From contig NC_134941.1 of assembly GCF_051020765.1 (NCBI RefSeq), forward strand, positions 9,300,001-9,364,000: a stretch of DNA of 64,000 nt, read 5' to 3'. This document shows positions 1-13,386 of this stretch, piece by piece (position 1 is the first letter of the stretch; every line of letters starts with the position of its first letter). The notes beneath the pieces were generated by a model. The model searched no databases. It saw nothing but the letters and a program-made list of their open reading frames with translations, and had not been told where the DNA came from. A program made the position numbers and the translations under genes. Source of the stretch: Lasioglossum baleicum (lineage: Eukaryota > Arthropoda > Insecta > Hymenoptera > Halictidae).

Positions 1-549
1 CATGTGCAGGGTGGGGAAAAAAGAACACATTATCTTTTCTAACACTATAATTCTTTATTTTTCACCAAAAAATTACAATATTAAACGTGTATCAAATAGT
101 TGAGGTGAGAAGAAGTACAGACGAGGCACAGACGGGCGATGGAAGAAGGTCCCAGGCAGGAATGCGGTGTTGGTACGAATGCGCGGCTGATTGGATCAGA
201 ATCTCTTCAGTGGCCTTCTGCACCGACGATCAAGTCGGTGGTCTTCTGTTGCCTACTCCAGCCAGGATATATCCTAGATGGCGTAAGAAAACATCGAATT
301 ATTCGAGTGACACGTCTCCCATAACAGTGTCTCGTCGGTGACGAGATTATTTATCTACCAGTTTCAGCGTTTTGCCACGGATGGCGTTGTCAGCTCAAAC
401 CGTGGATGCAAAATAATTTAAATATATTTTTTTTAGAGTCAATAATTCTTTTGCCACTATTTGCATACTTTAAAATAACAGTCAATTTCTCTTTGTTCCA
501 AACTCAAAAGGTAAGTGCCCTTTCATATACTACGAAGGTTTCACCGTTC

Positions 550-785
550 TTTATACAAAAAATCTTTTTAAAAACCACGCTTATATTAAAATGCACTAAA
601 AAGGAGAAAATAATTTTTTTTAGACATTAGTGACTATAAATAAAAGCGTGGAGCGCTAAACTATATTGACATAATCTTCGTGGGCGATCCACGCTTTTAT
701 TTATAGTCACTAATGCCTAAAAAGATTATTTTCTCCTTTTTAGTGCATTTTAATATAAGCGTGGTTTATAAAAAGTTTTTTATTA
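550..785. mobile_element. Foldback element, about 82-bp arms with a 35-bp loop
   Basis: The left arm 571-652 is inverted at 688-768, both containing GTGACTATAAATAAAAGCGT or its complement; the match extends weakly outward. The arms contain GCACTAAAAAGGAGAAAATA, a terminal motif shared with elements at 3579, 18716 and 54936. Confidence 0.85.
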
Positions 786-1188
786 TATTATATATTTTTA
801 TATTTTCTACTTTTTAGTCTTTTTTAAATAGAACGCAAGATATAGTATTACTGGTATGAAATAGTAAGATATATATAGAAACGCAAGATATATATGGAAA
901 TGCGCGAGATAGAATGAGGGGATCACTCCGAGAGACGAAGTCTCTTGATGGAGTTCGAAATTGTACGAAATGGAACTGAATGAACGAAACACCACATGAC
1001 TGAGCTCCTTCGGTGCAAAATGGGTCAATAAAGTGGGAACGTGTAGTGGAGTAGGGAGCGCTGGCACGCGGAGTGGGGATCGCTGAACGCGATGACGTAC
1101 TACCGAGCGTTGCACGACGAAGTGTGACGATTAATATTCAAATTTTTTTCTCCTGAACGCATAGTTTCTTTTTATACTGCTTTTTTAA

Positions 1189-1340
1189 TATTGCATTGTC
1201 ATCCAGTTCTGAGCTATGTTTAAAGTTTCAAGTTTCCAGCTCATCGGGAAGTGATTTAAAATTCGATTACAAGATTTTACGCATACAAGAACAACAACCA
1301 CAACGACAAATTCGACAAGCTATTATAATATAAGCGTGAA
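1189..1340 (+). repeat. Dispersed repeat module (copy at 19240-19313)
   Basis: About 70 bases beginning TTGCATTGTCATCCAGTTCT recur with few changes at 19240-19313. In both places the module lies downstream of a foldback element and shortly before a GCGTG/CGTGG terminal motif, so it is probably part of a larger composite element. Confidence 0.7.
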
Positions 1341-3578
1341 AAAAGCTACTGTAATGTTACGCAGAGTTATTAATTTTACATTAAACATATACGACACATT
1401 CTCCAAACATTGACGCACCCCGGAAATTTAAAATGAACATGTTTAGTGCATTTAATTTAAAAGATATACACAAAGATTCACTTCAGGAGAATCGTGCTGG
1501 ACAGCATTTTCAAAGAATGATTTGTTACGCCATTAATGAAATGGAATTGTCGAATCACGTAATTGACGTAACTGGTTCGTCGTCGGACGCACGTTTTCTA
1601 TAAGCCGACAATTGGAAAATCTTGCTATTACATGCGCGATATACGTAACACCGCTCCACTGTAATTAAACAACGAATAAGGAATGGTTTTCCTTGATCTT
1701 CAACTATTGCGCATCATCCGCGAATCTTTCTAACGTGACAATAGTCATAAATCTTCGCGAGACTGTTACACCTGAATAAATTCTTTTCTTTTTTTCCTCC
1801 TCAACAAACTTCTCGGTACTTGCTAATAATAGTCAAGAAATTGTGTTCGATTTATTTAAATTGCCGTAAGTTGATAATGATCGTGGTAGAAAATTCGTAA
1901 GTTGCACTTCGTTATCCATTCGTTTTTTCCAGCGTCTTTAATAGGCACTAAACTGACAAGAAGTCATTATTCACACGACAGCCGATGCTTAATCTTTGTC
2001 ATAACTTCAGTGTCTGCCGAACAAGTTAAAACAAATGTACATTTAAACAATTAAATGTCACATATACAATTCAATATTATGCACGTACAAAATGCTACGT
2101 GTTACGAAAAAGGAGCAACATTTTGTGGATTGAACTTACTTTTTCCTACCATTGAGTAGCCTCTATTACTTCGTTTAACGACTTGATGGATTTAAATGCT
2201 ACGATTCAACGTAGCAATTAAAGCGTAAATACTACAAAAACTGCTCTCCAACGGGTAAAAAGAACAGACATTTTCCAACACTTCCGACGTGAAGTGTAGC
2301 AATATTTTTCACCGTGCCATTGCATATCCGAAGAATGCCAGAAAACGTAATCCCCATTACACAGCCCCTAATTCCCGACAATTACTCCGAGATCTTGAAC
2401 TTCGATGTTCGACGTTAAGTGTATGCAATTAGATTTCGCTTACGCATCGAGAGGATGCAGTTTTTTTTTCACCGGAGAATTCGCGTTCAACCAAGGAACA
2501 CGTGAGTTCGGGCGACAAAATTGCATATCGAGCTTGACGTGGTAAGTGCCCGCGGGATGATGAGGATGATAGGTCAAATTTCTCACGAAAAAATGGCTAC
2601 ATGATCGCCCGTCGATCGTAGCAGAGTTCGTTCCGCATACGAATCACCGTCATTTGCGGAACGCTACATTCCGCGAAATTCGTTAACATTTGCTTTAACA
2701 TCTTCTCCGCGTACAAATTTCCATTTCGAATAAGATCAGTATAGCAATCAATGAGGAAATAAAAAATTACATGCATATGGAGAATCTTGCAATTCGCCTG
2801 TAACGGGACAGGCGTCTTTGTCCCTGTAGAACTGGAAAACCAGTCGCTTCTTTCCTTGTTTAAATATTTGTAAAATTGCTTGAACACGTTTCACTAATTT
2901 ATTCCAGACCACTTTGCTTCGGAACCCAATTTTATCAAGGGTCTGTCAACAATTCTGATCGGTTTACGGTTGTTTACCTTGACAGAATTAGAAAGCAAAT
3001 ATTCAGGCAGAATTCATCGGGAAATACGTGAGTCATAACGATGCTTGCTTAAACTAATAAATATCATTTGAAAATCATACGTCCGATCGAAGTTAACGTT
3101 AATATCCAGCGATGATCTATGTAATCTATGAAATCCTAGAGAGACATAACAGTAACCGTCGCAGAAGCCATTAGGCTCCACGCGTGTATGTTTTTTTCTT
3201 AAGGTAGCATCTTGTAGATTTTCAACTTCAATTGGACAAATGTGTAGTGTTTCTTTGATAACGCCCGCTAAGTGGACATCTGACACTCTTGACAGTGAAC
3301 AGTGAATTATTTCTACCAGTTAAAACGGTTTCAGACAACCTGAATAGTTGCATACATTATGTATGCAGTATTATTGGCGCTTTAGCTCACCTGCTTTGCG
3401 AGAGGCTTGTTTTCGCAGAATAAGGTAACACGTCATAAACTTGTAAATTGAATGGACTCGTTCTGTATAATTAATAAAATGCTAATCAGAGCGTCTGCGA
3501 GCTAATAACAGTGGCATGAACGTATACACTCCTCGATTTTTAATTAGACCAACCTCTACTACCGTATCGGTGAAAATA

Positions 3579-3958
3579 TTAAACCGACTTCGAAAAAACG
3601 CACTAAAAAGTATGAAATAATTTCCATTTAATTTGTGTGAATACACACGAACTTAAATACAATACAATCTTTTCGTAGTTGGCGCAAAATTGAATATTTT
3701 CGATACTGGAAATTACGAAAATTCTTAAATTCTTCTACATGCTTTCACATATTAATGTATCTTCTCTTACCACCTAATGATTTCCATGTTCACCGTATTC
3801 CAATGAAATCATAATCAGCAACATCTGTCATTTGGAAAATTGTCAATTTTGCGCCGCCTCCGAAAAGATTGTATTCTATTTAAGTTCGTGTTTATTCACA
3901 TAAACTAAATGGAAATTATTTCATACTTTTTAGTGCATTTTTTTCGAAGTCGGTTTAA
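3579..3958. mobile_element. MITE with about 100-bp inverted arms, copy 1
   Basis: The arms start TTAAACCGACTTCGAAAAAA and contain GCACTAAAAAGTATGAAATA; the right arm is the reverse complement. The core (about 3665-3850) recurs in reverse orientation in the copy at 54936-55301. It has no coding capacity. Confidence 0.85.
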
Positions 3959-4331
3959 TTTTTTTCATATAATTTTTTTATTTCACACATTTTAGTGGAA
4001 CGAGCAAAATTTGTAGAACACTGTAGGATGGTTTTTCGGTCTTATTGGTTATTTGCAATAAAAACCGCAAAGAATGAAAAAATGCAAAATTTGTTTTCAA
4101 GGCACCAATCGGGAGACATACTCTACAAGATGCAAAAGGTTTCATCCTGATTGGTCCATCCATCTCAGTGTAATCGTTGAACATACATAGAAAAAAAAGC
4201 GAAGAAAAGCGAAAAACTAAATAATGAGATAATTGATAATCTCGAAAATGCCACTTTCTTTGTTACTTTTTGAAAATTTTGAAAATTCCTTTCTCACAGA
4301 CAGACTTAGTTGTTCAGAACAAATTCAATTG

Positions 4332-4512
4332 TTGCTTCTTGTTTGTCTAAAAATTTATGAATTTATCTGAAATATACAAATGAAATGCACACAATAAAAG
4401 TTACTTCTAGACGAGAATCAGAATTGCTTCTTGTTTGTCTAAAAATTTGTGAATTTATCTGAAATATACAAATGAAATACACATAATAAAAATTACTTTT
4501 GGACGAACTTCA
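4332..4512. repeat. 92-bp tandem duplication (about 1.9 copies)
   Basis: GCTTCTTGTTTGTCTAAAAA starts at 4334 and again at 4426. The following ATTTATCTGAAATATACAAA also repeats. Confidence 0.85.
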
Positions 4513-6314
4513 GGATTTTAATCGGCGAGTTGCGTAGTTCCGATCGGCGGCCGTACTAATCGATGCGGAAATTTAGAAAAATGTGCCGTTCTTAGCCACG
4601 TAATTAGATCGATATGTTTGACCAGAGGTCCTTGGGCTTGAGGAAAAAGTCGTAACCGGTTTACAGTCGACGGTTCCGAAACCAGAATTGGTATCGCGCG
4701 ACGGGCTATACTGTTATGGGGAAAGTGAAGACAGGATCCACCATAAAAACGGAAGATATAGAGACACGATGATGCGATAAAGAGATAAAGAAAATTTGGA
4801 CTCCGGAGAACCTCGTTCTGCGAATTCCGGTATAACTATTACTGGCGCTGTAACAATAAAATTCTCCGACAAGTCCTCATTAATTCTGATGACGTAGAAA
4901 ATATTTAGAATACGAAATCCGTAGCCGAACACTTACGTACAATACGAAACATTAACGAAACAGGTCTTTTAAAAATTCGTAAAATCGTAAAGTGCTCTTT
5001 GAAACATTTTTTTACGATGAATTTTGGAAGATCAACAAATTTATACCATCATAAATGCTTAGAAACGGTGTTCATAAAAATCGGGACAAAATTCTGTTAC
5101 TCTGTTGGGAAGATAAATATCACGTAAACCGCTGGTTGCAAAATGTCGATCGTAAACATTTAGTATTTCAAGGATATCGCAGATACGTTCCAAAGCAGAC
5201 GAAAATCTGGCGAGACTTTCATAAACGTTCTACTGTGCTGAATTTTAGAGGATCAATGATCCTTACACGATCACAGTTGTTCATAGACTGATCTATACAA
5301 ATCAAAATTAAAACGAAACTCTAATTCAGTTAATATTGCAGTGCATCACTTTCTCAAACGTTTGCCTGCAATTTATAAGATCGGGGAACCTGGTACAGCT
5401 TCTTACAAACTGATTCATACGAAATACGATCGGAATGAAATTCCTCCATGTATGAACGCCAAACATCAGACGCTGCTGCCGATTGAAACGCGTGACGCAC
5501 ACACCGAACCGTGAAAATGAATGAATTGAAATTCGCAAAGGACAACCATAAAACACGGTTGGAAATGTAATCGATGGAACAAGTTGCCGGGCGTAATACT
5601 AATCGCGGTCCGCGGACTCGTCGATGAAAGGATCCAGCGGCGTTTCTCTCGTGTCCGTTCACCGCGTATTGATTTAGCAATAGAGATTTATACGCGAGCT
5701 AACGAGTTTGACGAATTGCAGCTAGTCAGTTGCACACGGTAAAACGATCCACAATGATGCAACACTTTTTTACAAACGCGACTAACCACAAGCCAATCAC
5801 AGCGAGATCCTCCGGGCACCCACGTGGTTAATTTTCATACGGTTTTCTTCGATTCTAATTGGTTTGAATCAGCGTCGATCGGACAGCATACATTACGAAC
5901 ACATGGATAGAAGAGTGACAGCACGAACCGTATAATTTGTACTGTTACAAGTGTCAAACGGTCGCGTGTTTAATAACTGGGTTTCAGACATCGCCTCCAA
6001 TTTTCCGCGATGCTTTTTACCCGGGTCACCCAGGCCATTCAATCCGACGATTATCATCTAATTACTGCCTCCGCGGGCTTGCAGACATTTGCGTAAACGC
6101 CGGTAGGCTGACGTGCTTTTGGACGAATTTGATCGGCGCTCCCTTGGACGAACCCGATCGAGAAATAGCGTTTCTGAGATAAATCAGTTTGGGGATTTGG
6201 GTAACGAAATAAGTAAGTTTTTGGTAATGGAGGATTGCTACAGCAAGGTTATCCCTCGGAGTCGCCACTCGAGTGATACGGGGTTTAAAATATCCCTGAA
6301 CATCGACGTACTTA

Positions 6315-7136
6315 AATGATCACGGACCAAAAATAACAGTTATTCAAAAATAACAGTTGTTCTACGATAAAAATCATTAATAGAAATATCGATTTTTATA
6401 CTTTTTGGTTATAAATAATTTATTAGTGTTAAAAAAAAAATTGGATCCTCCTCGATAACTGTTATCGATGAAGAAAAACTGTTTCGCTTGCTCAAAGCAG
6501 TTATCGATGAGAGAAGTTCGTTTCGATGACTCGTAACAGTTATCAATGAGAGATTTTTATTTCTATCGCTCATAACAGTTATCGATGAGAGAAATTTATT
6601 TCGATCGCTCATAACAGTTATCGATGAGAGAAATTTATTTCGATCGCTCATAACAGATATCGATGATCAAATTTCTTTTCAACTTGTTCATAATAATTAT
6701 CGATGAGAAAATTCATGTTGGTTGCTTATTTAATTATCGAGTTCTCTACTCTTTTTCGGTTGGAGCAAGCTTGTGAAATTCATTGAGGTTTTGTACAAGA
6801 CGAATCAACAGACCATAAGAATTGTAGCAATTAATTTTACGAATAAACAATTTATGAAATAATTGATTGTCTACCATTTGAAAAGTGTACTATTTAATAA
6901 AACCATTACAAACTTCATCAATAACTGTTATGAGCGCGATCGAAATAAATTTCTCTCATTGATAACTGTTATAAGTGGTCGAAATGAATTTCTCTCAACG
7001 GTAACATTTACCAACAAGAGAAAAAATTTTCGTTTACTTATAATCCTTATTTGTAACCAATACGATTTTAGTCGATGAAATACTTGTTATTCTATGATTT
7101 TTTTTCTTTTTGGTTATAACAATTATGGTCCCTGTG
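6315..7136. repeat. Inverted-repeat element containing a 39-bp minisatellite
   Basis: The left half has about six units of GTTATCGATGAGAGAAATTT (39-bp period, 6448-6672). The right half has the same motif inverted (6918-7010). The outer ends, GGACCAAAAATAACAG and TTATAACAATTATGGTCC, are a rough inverted pair. Because 39 is divisible by three, one strand is open for 80 codons as a 13-residue repeat (SDRNKFLSSITVM); I treat this as chance. Confidence 0.7.
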
Positions 7137-7583
7137 AATGACTTCCTTAGAAACAACGTTCCACGTGAAGTTTCAACCCTCTGTCTTCACCAAGGGGGTA
7201 GTTACACGGAAAAATCGAATTCTCGGTTTCTGGAGCACATTTTCCATTTTATTCGTAACCAAATTTGACACGTAGTAGCTATTGATACACACGTTCGAGA
7301 ATTTTTATATCAAAAATCAGGGTGGAAAAATATTCTTCTGGTTTCAAACTTTTTAAACATAATCATTACTATTGAAAATTTCATGTTTTGTGTTTCAACC
7401 CCTTGTGTTGAGGTGGTCGTTGATTCTCACCGATTTTGCTCGAGTTTAAGGGCTGTTTTCATCCTCTCAACGTGGACGACGGCCGATAAAAAGACATGTC
7501 AAGTATGTTTCCAAGACAACACAGAAATTTCATAAAAATTGTACGATTTAGTAAGGAAAAACATTATTGGGTGTAGATAGAGA

Positions 7584-7786
7584 TAAATTATTAGTATGCA
7601 TTTTATTAGTGCAACGGTTCTTTCGTAACGAATGCGAAATTGTCATGAATAAAATTATTAGTATGCACATTATTAGTGCAACGGTTCTTTCGTGATGAAT
7701 GCGAAATTGTCATAAATAAAATTATTAGTATGCACATTATTAGTCCAATGGTTCTTTCATGATGAATGCGAAATTGTCATAAAAAA
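7584..7786. repeat. 67-bp tandem repeat, three copies
   Basis: TTAGTATGCA recurs at 7591, 7658 and 7725. The units share GGTTCTTTCGTGATGAATGC with a few substitutions. Confidence 0.88.
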
Positions 7787-7833
7787 ATAACGTCTTGAAC
7801 AAAAAATTCTGTCGCTGCAGCATTTTATTCTTT

Positions 7834-8155
7834 GCGATACAGAACACCTAAATATCTCCGTTACTTTTCGTTGTACAAGAAAACTTCTTAGGACAAAGTT
7901 ACACTGTTTGAAGGGCCACATGTAACGGTGTAAGGGAAAAAATTTTCGAGGTAATTTTTTTACAAGATTTCGAGGTCATCGATATTTTTTAAAATGGAAC
8001 GAGGTATTTTTTAATACATCAATCGATGCAGCTGGACATTCGTTATAAAAACGTACTAACCTATGTATGTCGAAAAGTTAGTAGTTCACGAGATATTTAA
8101 ATAACTCTAAAACACCATTACTGAGTAACGGAGATATTTAGGTGTTCTGTTTCTT
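7834..8155. mobile_element. Short inverted-repeat element
   Basis: ACAGAACACCTAAATATCTC at 7839 is inverted at 8131-8150 (GAGATATTTAGGTGTTCTGT). The region is followed by CACCCTGTATA, a common end of small insect repeats. Confidence 0.6.
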
Positions 8156-8170
8156 CGGATTCACCCTGTA

Positions 8171-8397
8171 TATAGGGTTGCCAGATCTTCTATATTTGAT
8201 ACGAGTCTTCTATATTTGAACTTGATCTCCTATATCATATTTGAATTTTCAAAAATCTTTGTTTGAATGAAAAAGTTTAAAATGTGCTGTGTACCTCTTT
8301 TACTTGAACTCCTATATTTTGAGCCTATCTCATACATACATTATTGCAGTTTTCACTACTTCTTCTATATTTGGATAAAACATCTCTGTCAACCCTA
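8171..8397. mobile_element. MITE with GGGTTGCCAG termini, copy 1
   Basis: The element runs from AGGGTTGCCAGATCTTC to TCTGTCAACCCT. The interior repeats CTTCTATATTTG or its variants four times. It is closely similar to 50628-50848 along its length. Confidence 0.8.
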
Positions 8398-8559
8398 GAT
8401 ATATGTATACTATCCAAGAAAGAATCCAAGTAAGAAAGTTTTTTTTCTCCGTTAAAAATTTTCGTAACGCTCGACTTCCGTAACGCTAGAAAATTGTAGC
8501 CCCTTCAGCAAAGAAGTTTCACTTCAAAAATGGGATAATAAGGGCCAACCTGATCTCTG

Positions 8560-8912
8560 TCGAGTCTTCGGGGGCAGATCGAGCGCTGGAAATCGGGGCT
8601 GACGAGAGCGGAAGAGGTCCCCGGCCGACCTCGAGGAGTGGCTAGGCGGCAAAGTCCACGGACAGGTTTGATTCGAATGCGGTAATCAAACGCAAAACAG
8701 AAACGGCAGCGGGAGGAGCGCGTGTTAGAAGGGCGAGAGACGCGGAGAGCACACGAGCGAGCGGGGCGCATCGAGCGATTTCTTCACGGGCTCGGACCGC
8801 GAGCGATTCACATTCTGTTCCGCGCGGTGTCTTCGAGCTGCCGACCAAATTTCGGAACCGCGATCCACAGTTCGGTGAATCCTCGGGAGATTCTTCCCAA
8901 CTCTCGATCCTC
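8560..8912 (+). promoter_or_regulatory. CpG-rich block, candidate promoter and non-coding first exon
   Basis: The block is much richer in GC and CpG than its surroundings, and reading frames are open on both strands only because of composition. A good donor, CCTCG/GTGAGTGC, occurs at 8912. It could be a leader exon of a + strand gene such as the ABCG gene 12 kb away; this is inference only. Confidence 0.3.
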
Positions 8913-9099
8913 GGTGAGTGCTCGACCAGTCGCGAAACAAGTGCGCAAGAAAACATTCCGAAGTGGCCAACCTCTTTATTTAACGAACACACAGTGCGCT
9001 GTTGATCATAAGCAACGTTTATGGTCAAGTTTATGCACTCTCGCCGTTAACGCGCTCGGTTGCTTGTTAGATTCTAGGCATTATTGAATTATGTGTCAC

Positions 9100-10040
9100 G
9101 GAAGAATTAAGTAACAGAGATTTAGAGGTAAGGATTTTTCGAAACTGTCGCCTGGAAAGTATGTGATCAAATGTGAAAATAATTCATCCAGCCGACACTT
9201 GATAAATTATATTCCGCAACCTTTGCTGGAAACTTGCGATTCAGAAACGAACTGCGGACTTTCATGCAACTGCAGCCTGCATAATTTCGCATCAGATAAG
9301 GAAATTGTTTTGGATCGATTTTCAAACAGTAAGCAATAACAGAGTCAATGCAACAATAACATCTCGGGTAATAAAATGAAAGTGTTCGATGCCGATCGTG
9401 TTGCCAGGTAATTATAGCCTAACACCTGAAATATGACATAATTTATCGATGTCATAAGTAGGATAGATCGAAACAAATGTTTTTGAGCACCACTTTTATG
9501 GCGTTATTATTACTTGCGAATTAACGACAAATTTTGCATAATGGTACAAATACTAACGTAATGAGAACCAATGAAAACCTGCTTTAATGGTAGACTATAT
9601 CAGTAACCGGGAATTTATAATTGAAGTGCACGTTTCTTCTGTCGGTAATCTAAAGTCATCGTCTAATTAACTTCCCGCCATTTACGTTGAGTATGTTGAA
9701 ACAGCAAAATTTCAATTCGTTTACTAATTTGTTTAGAAAATCTTGAAACCACTTTTATAGTCAGAGACGTGAGGTTCAGACAGTCTCACAATGCATTCAA
9801 AATATCGCTGCGAGAACTGGAACGAAAATGAAATTCCTCCATGTCTTACCTGTCTCTGTGTAAACAATTGAGGTGCATCACAGAAAACAACGACGATGAT
9901 CATCGGTGTTTCGCCGTTATTAAACGAAACCGGTTCTGGATTAAATCACTGCCAAGCGCGCATGATAAAACGATCACAAACAATTATAACGTTCACCGAG
10001 CACGAGTGTAGCGCGTCGCATGCAACAAACTCTGCTACAC
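9100..10040. other. AT-rich non-coding stretch
   Basis: No reading frame, repeat or motif that I can support was seen here. Confidence 0.5.
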
Positions 10041-10043
10041 CTA

Positions 10044-10256
10044 CTAGACTGTGGATTTTTATGCGAAATAAATCTTGTCTGCTTCAACTGTAAGAAACAG
10101 TAACCATTTAGAAGAATTTTTCCATCTTTGATCATTTGATAATTTGAAGGAGTTGAAAGTAACATGTTGACGTTTCCAAATTCGTTGAAATTTTTCACCA
10201 ATTTTAAATTTCGTTAGCTCGTTTCTACCCTACATGCATAAAATTCACAGTCCACC
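10044..10256. mobile_element. MITE of the ACTGCGGAT family, diverged copy
   Basis: The left end reads AGACTGTGGATTTTTATGCG and the right end CATGCATAAAATTCACAGTC, an inverted pair like the copy at 41604-41808. It has no coding capacity. Confidence 0.6.
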
Positions 10257-11204
10257 GATTACTATGACGGATTATAAATTAACGACGGTCGACTTAACAC
10301 TGATCTCACCGAAGTTGATGTTTTCAAGCTAAAATGAAATTTTCGGTCATAAGGTAATCTCGCAACCTGCTATCAGCCGAGTGCAGTTCTAAGTGCATTT
10401 ATTTTCGTGATAGTGGCGCCGCTATTAAATTCTAATGTCAATGAAAGTGAACGCAACAAGGTTGTAGCTCCACTTCCCGATAGAATCGTTGTGAAATAGA
10501 ATTTACATATAGAATTCAGATTTCAGAATAGTGCGTCAAACCGACGCAGCAACAACTATTTACGAGTTCAATTACAGTTGTACCGATGATTCAATGAATC
10601 CTGTAACGCTGTGTTTTTGTCCGGAACGGATCTGAGTAAGGAATAACGAAGTTGTGTAACCATAATAAGGTAGCAGGTTGAAAGGCCAGTGGATGAGGAA
10701 GGTTAATGTCAGGAAACGAGCGAAGGAATTGACATCGTTGTCAACGATCGCAATTTGCAATCGAACTATTCCTTCTACTCCGGGGAAAAACGTGATTATC
10801 TAAGGACAAACAATCGTTTGCTTTGGCCAAAATAATCAGTGTATTCTAGCCCGTAATCATACACGTAATCAAACAACAAATCAAAGCAGATTGCACCTGT
10901 GCAATTTTATAAGTCTTGTTGTTGCATTGTTTTTCGGAGACGTTGCGTTTGCGTCGTCATTCGTAATGCGAATGTCAAAATATTGGCAAGGAAGTAATTC
11001 CGGTATTTTTAGGTGAAATAAAACCGAAAATCAATAAAATATTTTCTTATTTATTCTTTTTTGCAAAAGATCATCGATCAAAAAGGAAACTATCTTATCC
11101 ATTAAAGTTCATTTAAAATATCATATATTGCATTTGAAATAGCGAAAGTACTTTCTTGAAATCACTAACTACGCACACATATCACTTTTAATATAAGTTC
11201 TCTA

Positions 11205-11575
11205 AATAAAATAGATCGAGTATCAATCTTGAGGGCAATCAAATATCGTGAATCGGTTGCAGAACTTTCTTAAATCTAAAATTCTTCAAAGAATTCTTCA
11301 ATTATACGTATCAAGATTTCAAATTGTCGTCTAATGCACATTTAGTTTAAAAAAAATAAAATAGAAATAGAATGAAAAGATAAGAATGAAAATAGAATAA
11401 AAAATAAAATAAAATGTATAAAATAGATCGAATATCAATCTTTAGTGCAATCAAATATCGTGAATCGGTTGCAGAACTTTCTTAAATCTAAAATTCTTCA
11501 AAGAATTCTTCAATTATTCGAATCAAGATTTTAAATTTTTGTCTAATGCACATTTGATTTAAAGAAAATAAAATA
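11205..11575. repeat. About 212-bp tandem duplication
   Basis: AATCAAATATCGTGAATCGG and the next about 100 bases occur at 11237 and again about 212 bases later. The units are separated by a low-complexity AATAAAAT stretch. Confidence 0.85.
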
Positions 11576-12030
11576 AAACTGTGTACTGAAAATTTGCAGT
11601 TTTAAATTTCCTAATTTGTTATGAGAGGAGAATAATCTACTAAAGCAGAACAAAATATTTCAATTGTCCTTGTGTCTCAACTGACAGAATATATTAAAGA
11701 CAGCTCCGGTGTCAGGAAAACAAAATGGAATTCCACGAAAGCATGATTAAGTATCTTGGAATTTCTAAATGTGGTTTTGACAGAAGGAAGATCTATTAAG
11801 AACAACGTAGATTATCTGCTCAACTAGGAAACTCATCTATTACAAAGAACAGTGTCGAAAACACTCCTATTGCGACAGCCAAGGTGAACAACACTGATGT
11901 GTTCCAACAATTCATTGCAATTAAGGACCGTGCGCTCACAAATTTCAAGGTACCTCTCCAAGTCGGAAGAGGCACAATATTGACTCAGCGTCTAGAGTCA
12001 TTTTTGTGAAGATTTGCACTTCATGATATA

Positions 12031-12663
12031 CAGTCGGTGTACAAAGTATTCGTACATCTTTTAAAAACGAATAAATTTTTCAAAATTGGCCTCAGCAGCT
12101 TGAGTTTTTTTGAGACATTAGAAGGGTCAGTTTACTAGCTAATGTGTAAATAATTTTTTTTGTAATTGTTATTGGTCGCAATTACGAAGTAATGAAAATT
12201 TAATACATGTATTTTGTAAATCTAAGTAAGTTATATATATGTATGTACAAAGAGTTTCATTGTGAAATTGGTTGACGGATAAAGAAGCTATGGGCATTGT
12301 AAGATGTAAAATTCTTTGAATTTACGGTTTGCGATTCATTTAAATCGCAGATTCTTACGATTTTTGCCATTTTCAATCAATTATATTTCGTAACATCCTT
12401 GATCGATTTCGATGAAACTTTGTACAAATATATACCTCACTTAGACCTACCAGAGGCGCCTTCTAAATTTTCATTACAGGTACAGATAAAAAATTTAAAA
12501 ATCGTCACCTTTACTATTTCCTTCGCAATTGCGACCAATAACAATTTTTTAAAACAGTTATTTACACATTAGCTAGTAAAAGAAAAGAAACTTAAGCTGT
12601 TGGGTTCAATTTTGAAAAAGTAATTCCTTTTTTAATGTGTACGAATACTTTGTACACCGACTG
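12031..12663. mobile_element. Tc1/mariner-type palindromic MITE
   Basis: This 633-bp element is flanked by TA on both sides, with long inverted arms starting CAGTCGGTGTACAAAGTATT. The right end is the reverse complement. The interior holds paired GTTATTGGTCGCAATT blocks and a TCGATGAAACTTTGTAC core. No transposase is present. Confidence 0.85.
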
Positions 12664-12828
12664 TAAAATGTAGGGGACCCAATCATTCGTATGACTGGAG
12701 TCGTGTAATCTGATGATAGGCAGGAATTCAGTGAGAAATATTTCAGACTATCAAAATATTTAATGACCGGATACGTGCCTAAATGATTTAATAAACACGA
12801 TAGAAGAGAAACGCCTCGGGCCATGCTG

Positions 12829-13386
12829 CAGAGTTGGGCAATGATCAACTAATATTTCAAAATGACTAATAATATCTTTCTGAATGTTAGTCATAGCAAA
12901 ATAGTAATTAGTCAAAACTTCTTGATTAGTTAGTGATAACTAATGAATAATATTAATGTATGTTAATCACTGACGATTAAAGATTGATGACTGATCATCA
13001 ACTACTAATTAACTAATAAGCAATAGCTAACGATTACTTAGAGCTGTGACTAACTATTTACCATTTAGTGATCACCAGACTGCGGATTTTATGCATGTAT
13101 GACGAAAATGAATAGGTCCAATTTAAAACAGCAGAAATATTAGAAAAATTTAAACATACTATTGCATTATTATCAACCTACTAAAAACAATAGGGAAAAA
13201 AATAAATGTCTATTTTACTCCAGTTTGGTGCAATTCAGCTAAGAAATTTTTATTTTGCATAAAGATCCGCAGTCTAGTTATCACTAACTAATCAAACAGT
13301 TTTGACTAATGACTATTTTGCTATGACTAACATTCAAAAAGACTATTAGTCATTTTTAACTATTAGTTGATTATTGCCCAACTTTG
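12829..13386. mobile_element. hAT-type foldback MITE with near-perfect 8-bp target duplication
   Basis: The termini are CAGAGTTGGGCAATGATCAA and TTGATTATTGCCCAACTTTG. They are flanked by CCATGCTG (12821-12828) and CTATGCTG (13387-13394), an 8-bp duplication with one mismatch, which is diagnostic of hAT transposition. The arms are rich in ACTAAT/ATTAGT words. The loop holds a second MITE. Confidence 0.8.
13076..13281. mobile_element. MITE of the ACTGCGGAT family nested in a hAT-type MITE
   Basis: The ends are CCAGACTGCGGATTTTATGC and TTGCATAAAGATCCGCAGTC. It sits in the loop of the larger foldback element 12829-13386, so it inserted later. Confidence 0.7.

Noticed and set aside
60..400. Possible 3' end of a - strand gene or retroelement LTR (AATAAA-like signal at about 52-60)
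   Set aside because: Only a poly(A)-type hexamer is visible; there is no coding frame, no second LTR and no primer-binding site.
8505..9087. Several overlapping frames on both strands
   Set aside because: Frames are open on both strands in a CpG-rich block, the usual sign of composition rather than coding.
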